From assembly GCF_002210095.1 (NCBI RefSeq), contig NZ_AQQR01000001.1, forward strand, positions 868,001 to 932,000: DNA of 64,000 nt, in the 5' to 3' direction. The DNA comes from Marinibacterium profundimaris. GTDB lineage: Bacteria; Pseudomonadota; Alphaproteobacteria; Rhodobacterales; Rhodobacteraceae. Shown piece after piece: positions 59,614 through 64,000 of the stretch. A program made the translations under genes and the position numbers. Numbering within the stretch: the first letter of the stretch is position 1; every line of letters starts with the position of its first letter. The notes beneath the pieces were generated by a model. That model was not told the origin of the DNA, did no database searches, and worked only from the letters and a program-made list of their open reading frames with translations.

Positions 59614-60552
59614 ATGGCCGAGGCTCTGCCGCGCTGGGGCCTCGCGTCCACCATAAAGGCACCGGATGCGGAGATCCTCCGCTTTGCCGCCTGGCACCTG
59701 GAGCAGGGCGCACACCGGCTCTACATCTATCTCGACGATCCCGACAGCACGGTCTACCCGCTGCTCAAGGCGCATCCCCGTATCCGAGTACGCCGCTGTA
59801 CCGAGGGCTGGTGGAAAAAGCTGCAGGGCAAGCGCCCCGTCAAGCACCAGGTCCGGCAATCGCTCAACGCCACCCATGCCTATGCCCGCCCGGCCGAGGT
59901 CGACTGGCTGATCCACATGGACGCGGACGAATTCCTGCAGCCCGACATCTCTGTGGCGGACACACTGGCCGGCCTGCCGGCTGACGTTCTGACAGCGCGT
60001 GTCAGGCCGGAAGAATCACTTGCCGGCAGCGCGGAATGCTTCAAGGCGTTCATTCCGTCGGGCCCCGACCGCCAGGCCATCGTCAACCGGCTTTACCCGA
60101 CCTTCGGATCCTACCTGCGCGGCGGCTTCGTCAGCCACACCGCCGGCAAGCTATTTGTCCGCACCGGGCTGGGCGACCTGACGATCCGCATCCACAACGC
60201 CTTCCGAGGCGAGGACATGAACCCGTCCGAGGCCGAGCCGGGCGACATAGCCCTGCTGCATTGCCATGCACGGGACTGGGACGACTGGCTCGCGCATTAC
60301 CGCTATCGCCTTGCCCATGGTTCCTATCGTGCTGACTTGCCTGGGCCCCGTCCGGCCGAGAAGGGTGGCATGTCCCTACACGACCTGTTCCGCTGGCTCG
60401 AGGCGGACGCGGGTGAGGACGGCCTGCGCGCCTTCTACGACGAGGTCCTGTCCGACGCGGCCGGCCTGCCCGACCGGCTGTCGGCCGAGCGCCTCCTGCG
60501 CCGCCATGACCTGCAGCTGGACCGGCTCGTGCGGAAACACTTCCCGGGCTAG
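59614..60552 (+). CDS. Glycosyltransferase-like protein (Glyco_tranf_2_4 type)
   Basis: 312 residues with a GT-A-like start (GLASTIKAPDAEILRFAAWHLEQG) and DxD in WLIHMDADEFLQ near residue 108. The family includes the three transferases at 27661-32782, to which it is a distant paralogue. The C-terminal half contains a LLHCHARDWDDWLAHYRYR segment in place of LNHYALR. No signal peptide. It follows prfC after three bases and so is co-transcribed with a translation gene; a shared function is not evident. Confidence 0.83.
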   Translation: MAEALPRWGLASTIKAPDAEILRFAAWHLEQGAHRLYIYLDDPDSTVYPLLKAHPRIRVRRCTEGWWKKLQGKRPVKHQVRQSLNATHAYARPAEVDWLIHMDADEFLQPDISVADTLAGLPADVLTARVRPEESLAGSAECFKAFIPSGPDRQAIVNRLYPTFGSYLRGGFVSHTAGKLFVRTGLGDLTIRIHNAFRGEDMNPSEAEPGDIALLHCHARDWDDWLAHYRYRLAHGSYRADLPGPRPAEKGGMSLHDLFRWLEADAGEDGLRAFYDEVLSDAAGLPDRLSAERLLRRHDLQLDRLVRKHFPG

Positions 60553-60605
60553 CCCCCCAGAATGTCGTCTTTTCGGCAACATCCACCCCGCAATCGCAAC
60601 GATGT

Positions 60606-60634
60606 TTGACCGGGGCGCAAGAATTTGCTATGCG
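60606..60634 (+). promoter_or_regulatory. Probable sigma70 promoter of the DEAD-box helicase gene
   Basis: TTGACC at 60606-60611, 17 bases, TATGCG at 60629-60634 with a TG extension at 60626-60627. Transcription is expected to begin near 60641. Confidence 0.6.
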
Positions 60635-60640
60635 CCCGGC

Positions 60641-60728
60641 AGGAGAGCGATGTCTCCTGTGCGTCACCATCCGGGTGATGCGCCCCATAGACGTGCGGGC
60701 CAAATCAGTGTCCGCGACCAACGGACAC
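60641..60728 (+). promoter_or_regulatory. Structured 5' leader of the DEAD-box helicase mRNA
   Basis: Three hairpins in about 90 bases: AGGAGA/TCTCCT (60641-60658), GCGTCACC/GGTGATGC (60661-60681, one G-U pair) and GTGTCCG/CGGACAC (60708-60728). The last one ends two bases before the ATG at 60731, and there is no clear ribosome-binding site. The structure may control translation. Confidence 0.55.
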
Positions 60729-60730
60729 AT

Positions 60731-62173
60731 ATGACAAAATTTTCTGATCTGAACCTGAACCCCAAGGTCCTGAAAGCCGTGGAAGAGGCGGGCTATGAAA
60801 CGCCCACGCCGATCCAGGCCGGGGCCATTCCGCCGGCGCTCGAGGGCAAGGATGTCCTGGGCATCGCCCAGACTGGCACCGGCAAGACCGCAAGCTTCGT
60901 TTTGCCGATGATCACCGCACTTGCCCGCGGCCGCGCCCGCGCGCGGATGCCGCGCAGCCTGGTGCTGTGCCCGACGCGCGAACTCGCCGCGCAGGTGGCA
61001 GAGAATTTCGACACTTATACCAAGCACCTGAAGCTGACCAAGGCGCTGCTGATCGGCGGCGTGTCCTTCAAGGAACAGGACCAGTTGATCGATCGGGGCG
61101 TCGACGTGCTGATCGCCACACCCGGCCGCCTGCTGGACCATTTCGAACGCGGCAAGCTTTTGCTGACCGGCGTGCAGATCATGGTCGTGGACGAAGCCGA
61201 CCGGATGCTCGACATGGGGTTCATCCCCGATATCGAACGCATTTTCTCGCTGACGCCCTTCACCCGGCAGACGCTGTTCTTCTCGGCCACGATGGCGCCC
61301 GAGATCGAGCGGATCACCAACACCTTCCTGTCGAATCCCGAGAAGATCGAGGTTGCCCGCCAGGCCACCGCGTCGGAGACGATCGAACAGGGCGTGGTGA
61401 TGTTCAAGGCCTCGCGCCGCGACCGGGAAGCCAGCGAGAAGCGGAAGCTGCTGCGCGCCCTGATCGACGCCGAAGGCGACAAGTGCACCAACGCGATCGT
61501 CTTCTGCAACCGCAAGTCGGATGTGGATATCGTCGCGAAATCGCTGAAGAAATACGGCTATGACGCGGCCGCGATCCATGGCGACCTGGACCAGAGCCAG
61601 CGCACCAAGACGCTGGAACAGTTCCGCGACAAGACGCTGCGATTCCTGATCGCCTCCGATGTCGCCGCCCGCGGGCTCGACATCCCATCGGTCAGCCACG
61701 TGTTCAATTTCGACGTCCCCTCTCATTCCGAGGATTACGTGCACCGGATCGGCCGCACCGGTCGCGCCGGGCGCGACGGCAAGGCAGTGATGATCTGCTC
61801 TGCCCGCGACGACAAGTACCTCGATTCGATCGAGAAACTCCTCCAGAAGGAGATCCCGCGCATCGAGAACCCGCTGAAATCCGAGGCTGCGGCTGAGGCG
61901 CCAGCGCCGAAGAAGACCGAAGCGAAGAGCACCGAGCCGAAGCAGACCGAATCGAAGCAGACCGAATCGAAATCGAGCGCCCGCTCGACGGAGCCGAAGG
62001 CCGAGAGCACCGCGAGCAAGCCGAAATCTTCGTCCTCGTCGCGCACGCGCAGCAACAGCAGCCGCTCCGGCCGCAGCCGCGACGATCAGCATCACGGCAA
62101 CAAGGTCGTGGGCATGGGCGATCACCTGCCCAGCTTCATCGCGATGAGCTTCGAGGAACGCCGGGCCAGCTGA
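60731..62173 (+). CDS. DEAD-box RNA helicase, RhlE-like
   Basis: 480 residues. ATP-dependent RNA helicase with all motifs: Q motif TPTPIQAGAIPP, I AQTGTGKT, Ia PTRELA, II VDEADRMLD, III FSATM, VI HRIGRTGRAGRDG. Residues about 385-470 form a Ser/Thr/Lys/Glu-rich tail with three TESK/TEPK-type repeats (PKQTESKQTESKSS), probably unstructured and RNA-binding, then a conserved GDHLPSFIAMSF end. Such helicases unwind RNA in ribosome assembly or decay, often in the cold. The RNase J gene is convergent just downstream, a possible functional partner in RNA decay. Confidence 0.95.
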   Translation: MTKFSDLNLNPKVLKAVEEAGYETPTPIQAGAIPPALEGKDVLGIAQTGTGKTASFVLPMITALARGRARARMPRSLVLCPTRELAAQVAENFDTYTKHLKLTKALLIGGVSFKEQDQLIDRGVDVLIATPGRLLDHFERGKLLLTGVQIMVVDEADRMLDMGFIPDIERIFSLTPFTRQTLFFSATMAPEIERITNTFLSNPEKIEVARQATASETIEQGVVMFKASRRDREASEKRKLLRALIDAEGDKCTNAIVFCNRKSDVDIVAKSLKKYGYDAAAIHGDLDQSQRTKTLEQFRDKTLRFLIASDVAARGLDIPSVSHVFNFDVPSHSEDYVHRIGRTGRAGRDGKAVMICSARDDKYLDSIEKLLQKEIPRIENPLKSEAAAEAPAPKKTEAKSTEPKQTESKQTESKSSARSTEPKAESTASKPKSSSSSRTRSNSSRSGRSRDDQHHGNKVVGMGDHLPSFIAMSFEERRAS

Positions 62174-62195
62174 ACCTGCCCCGGGATGGACATGC

Positions 62196-62230
62196 AAAAA
62201 ACGGCGGAGCCTTGGCTCCGCCGTTTTTTT
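62196..62230 (+). terminator. Intrinsic terminator of the DEAD-box helicase gene
   Basis: ACGGCGGAGCC (62201-62211), loop TT, GGCTCCGCCGT (62214-62224), then a run of seven T from 62224. A-run on the left side, so it may work in both directions. Confidence 0.92.
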
Positions 62231-62254
62231 GTCGTGTTCGGATGAACGGGGCAA

Positions 62255-62313
62255 GCGGTGGGGTACAACCCCACCCTACGCAGCTGGTGTAGGGTGGGGT
62301 TATACCCCACCGC
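62255..62313. repeat. REP-like long inverted repeat between helicase and RNase J genes
   Basis: A 59-base near-perfect palindrome: arms of 25 bases with one mismatch (62266 against 62302) around a nine-base loop. Each arm can also fold by itself (GGTGGGGT/ACCCCACC), giving two small hairpins. It lies between convergent genes, as bacterial REP/BIME elements do. Confidence 0.8.
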
Positions 62314-62331
62314 CACCGAGCCGTTCCGGGC

Positions 62332-63996
62332 CTATCCCAGCCGGCTGATGACCACCATCGCTTCCGGCTTACGCCCGATCTCGTCCATCGCCGTCTTACG
62401 CGCCTGCTTGCGCAGAAGCTCTTCCAGCGCATCGTCGTTCATCAGCGTCTTCGCCCCGGCCCGGCCGACAGCCTGGGCCAGGTCGGCCTCCAGCACCTCG
62501 GCCAGCGCCGCCTTGGACCGTCCCGTTTCCGGCAGCCCCATCAGTTCGACCCAGGGTTCGCCCAGCGGTTCGTCGTCCTCCAGGATGATCGTCACCACGA
62601 CGATCCCGTTCAGCGCCATGCGGATCCGGTCGCGGACGACCCCGTCCAGCGCGCCGATCTTTATCGACCCGTCCAGGTAGGTCTTTGTCACGTCGATGTA
62701 TTCCTCGACGGTCGGCGCATTGCCCGACAGGTTCAGCATGGTGCCGTTGGTCGCGATGATCCCCATCCGGCCCTTGCTTTCGGCCAGGCGCACATGTTCG
62801 CGCAGATGGCGATGTTCGCCATGCATCGGGATCACCATCTGCGGCGCCACGATATCCTGCAGACGCTCCAGGTCGGGACGGTTCGCGTGCCCGGAGACGT
62901 GGTAGCGGCCCGAGGTATCGTCGACGACGTCGATGCCCTTCTCGGAGAACTGGTTGATGATCCGGATCACACCGGATTCATTGCCCGGAATGGTCTTGGA
63001 GGAGAACAGGAACAGGTCGCCCTCCTTCATCTCCAGCCCCAGGTACTTGCCCCGCGCCAGCTGCGCCGAGGCCGCCCGCCGCTCGCCCTGGCTGCCGGTG
63101 ACCAGCAGCATCAGGTTCTCCCGCGGGATCTGGGTCGCGTCTTCCGGGCTGACCACCGAGGGGAAATCGCTCAGCACGCCGCTTTGGACGGCCGCCTCGA
63201 CCATCCGACGCATCGCGCGGCCCAGCAGCACGATCGACCGGCCGGCGCGATCCCCGGCCTCGGCCAGGGTCTTCAGCCTCGCGACGTTGGACGCGAAGGT
63301 GGTCGCCACGACCATCCCGGGCGCGCTGGCCACCAGCTCTTCGATTGCCGGTCCGACCTCGGATTCCGACCGGCCCGGATGGGTCGAGAACACGTTGGTG
63401 CTGTCGCACATCAGCGCCCGCACCCCGACCGAGGACACCTCGGCCCAGAGGTCCGGGTCAAAGGCTTCGCCCACAACCGGGTTGCTATCGATCTTGAAGT
63501 CGCCGGAATGGATCAGCCGCCCCTCGGGCGTGTCGATCACCAGCGCGGCGCTTTCGGGGATGGAATGCGACACCGGCAGGAACCCCACCGTGAAGGGGCC
63601 CGCCTGCACCGTCTCGGGCCAGGCCGAGGCAAGGTGCACCGCATCCTCCGGGTGGCCCTGTTCGGCCATCTTGCGCCGGGCGATGTTGCCGGTGAAGGCC
63701 CGCGCGTAGATCGGTGCCTGCAACGCCTCGTAGTGATGCGCGACCGCGCCCACGTGATCCTCGTGGGCGTGGGTGATAAAGATCGCCTCCAGCCGGTCGG
63801 CACGTTCCGCCAGCCAGGCGATATCGGGCAGGATCAGGTCCACGCCCGGGGTTGTCTCCATATCGGAGAAGGCCACGCCGAGATCGACGAGGATCAGCCG
63901 TTCCTCGCCCTTCTTCCCGTAGCCGTAGACATAGGCATTCATGCCAATTTCGCCTGCCCCGCCAAGGGGGAGGTATATCAATCGTTCACCGCTCAT
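62332..63996 (-). CDS. rnj: Ribonuclease J
   Basis: Metallo-beta-lactamase-fold 5'-3' exonuclease and endonuclease acting in mRNA decay and rRNA processing; 554 residues, full length, with the start near the right edge at 63996. The zinc site is in THAHEDHVGAVAHH (about 78-91), the aspartate in HSGDFKID near 170, and the beta-CASP motifs include CDSTNVFS near 203, TTFASNVARL near 236 and HVSGHANR near 367. The C-terminal domain starts near 460. It is convergent with the helicase gene. The upstream promoter is outside the window. Confidence 0.96.
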   Translation of the reverse strand: MSGERLIYLPLGGAGEIGMNAYVYGYGKKGEERLILVDLGVAFSDMETTPGVDLILPDIAWLAERADRLEAIFITHAHEDHVGAVAHHYEALQAPIYARAFTGNIARRKMAEQGHPEDAVHLASAWPETVQAGPFTVGFLPVSHSIPESAALVIDTPEGRLIHSGDFKIDSNPVVGEAFDPDLWAEVSSVGVRALMCDSTNVFSTHPGRSESEVGPAIEELVASAPGMVVATTFASNVARLKTLAEAGDRAGRSIVLLGRAMRRMVEAAVQSGVLSDFPSVVSPEDATQIPRENLMLLVTGSQGERRAASAQLARGKYLGLEMKEGDLFLFSSKTIPGNESGVIRIINQFSEKGIDVVDDTSGRYHVSGHANRPDLERLQDIVAPQMVIPMHGEHRHLREHVRLAESKGRMGIIATNGTMLNLSGNAPTVEEYIDVTKTYLDGSIKIGALDGVVRDRIRMALNGIVVVTIILEDDEPLGEPWVELMGLPETGRSKAALAEVLEADLAQAVGRAGAKTLMNDDALEELLRKQARKTAMDEIGRKPEAMVVISRLG

Positions 63997-64000
63997 GGCT

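Noticed and set aside
1-64000. tRNA, rRNA, insertion sequences, prophage genes
   Set aside because: None recognised by eye on either strand; a tRNA scan could not be run, so a missed tRNA gene in one of the gaps is not excluded.

Overview
The window is about 64 kb of GC-rich, densely coding DNA that reads as chromosome of a marine-type Rhodobacteraceae (Roseobacter-group alphaproteobacterium). The evidence is the neighbourhood types: a TRAP dicarboxylate system with DctB/DctD, a form II CO-dehydrogenase-type (cox) cluster, the cysG-DUF2849-cysI-cysH-DUF934-fpr sulfur block, tatABC, class II dihydroorotase, and Hint and RTX-like proteins. The dispersed TATTTTTNCAAAGATGAAG intergenic repeat, which I recall from Rhodobacteraceae genomes, agrees. 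I see no rRNA, tRNA, CRISPR array, insertion sequence, integrase or prophage gene.

Layout. 1-1215: 3' end of an IscA/SufA-type Fe-S gene, then tpiA. 1567-8025 (minus): dctB, dctD, dctP, dctQ, dctM, with two tandem dyads resembling DctD sites between dctD and dctP. The DctD has lost the Walker A lysine and the GAFTGA segment. 8086-9267: cytochrome P450. 9488-15646: Lrp-type regulator divergent from the assimilatory sulfur genes. 15802-16248: small RTX-like protein. 17009-17557: infC, which appears to start at an AUA codon. 17847-18185: phasin. 18363-27420 (minus): the cox-type molybdenum hydroxylase cluster with its maturation genes. 27661-33898: five genes for two glycosyltransferases, a sulfotransferase, a sulfotransferase-like/glycosyltransferase fusion and an unknown protein, probably a surface-glycan locus. 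34023-35806: pyrC and pyrE. 36025-43686: dnaB, a DUF1194 protein, alr, mlaE, mlaF, a PqiA-like protein, radA and cvpA. 43988-47265: purF, DUF2199, a small unknown and an SDR. 47420-50072: surE-pcm-nlpD. 50161-52678 (minus): tatA-tatB-tatC-DUF815 ATPase. 52882-53550: WYL regulator with its own operator. 53564-56690 (minus): SDR, AlkD-like protein, FbpC-like ATPase. 56857-60552: Hint protein, prfC, glycosyltransferase. 60731-62173: DEAD-box helicase with a structured leader. 62332-63996 (minus): RNase J.

Many neighbours are translationally coupled through ATGA, GTGA or TGATG overlaps (dctB/dctD, cysG/DUF2849, xdhC/molybdopterin-binding gene, coxD/P-loop gene, sulfotransferase genes, alr/mlaE/mlaF, purF/DUF2199, surE/pcm, tatB/tatC/DUF815), which supports the operon calls.

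Most genes are ordinary housekeeping or metabolic genes. The unusual signals are mainly regulatory or structural: the degenerate DctD beside apparently intact DctD sites, the infC AUA start, a hairpin-rich 5' leader on the DEAD-box helicase, an apparently leaderless prfC with repeats in its promoter, several families of short dispersed repeats, and the glycosyltransferase/sulfotransferase locus. No computation or database search was run. Positions and motifs were read by eye and family names rest on recognition of conserved motifs.
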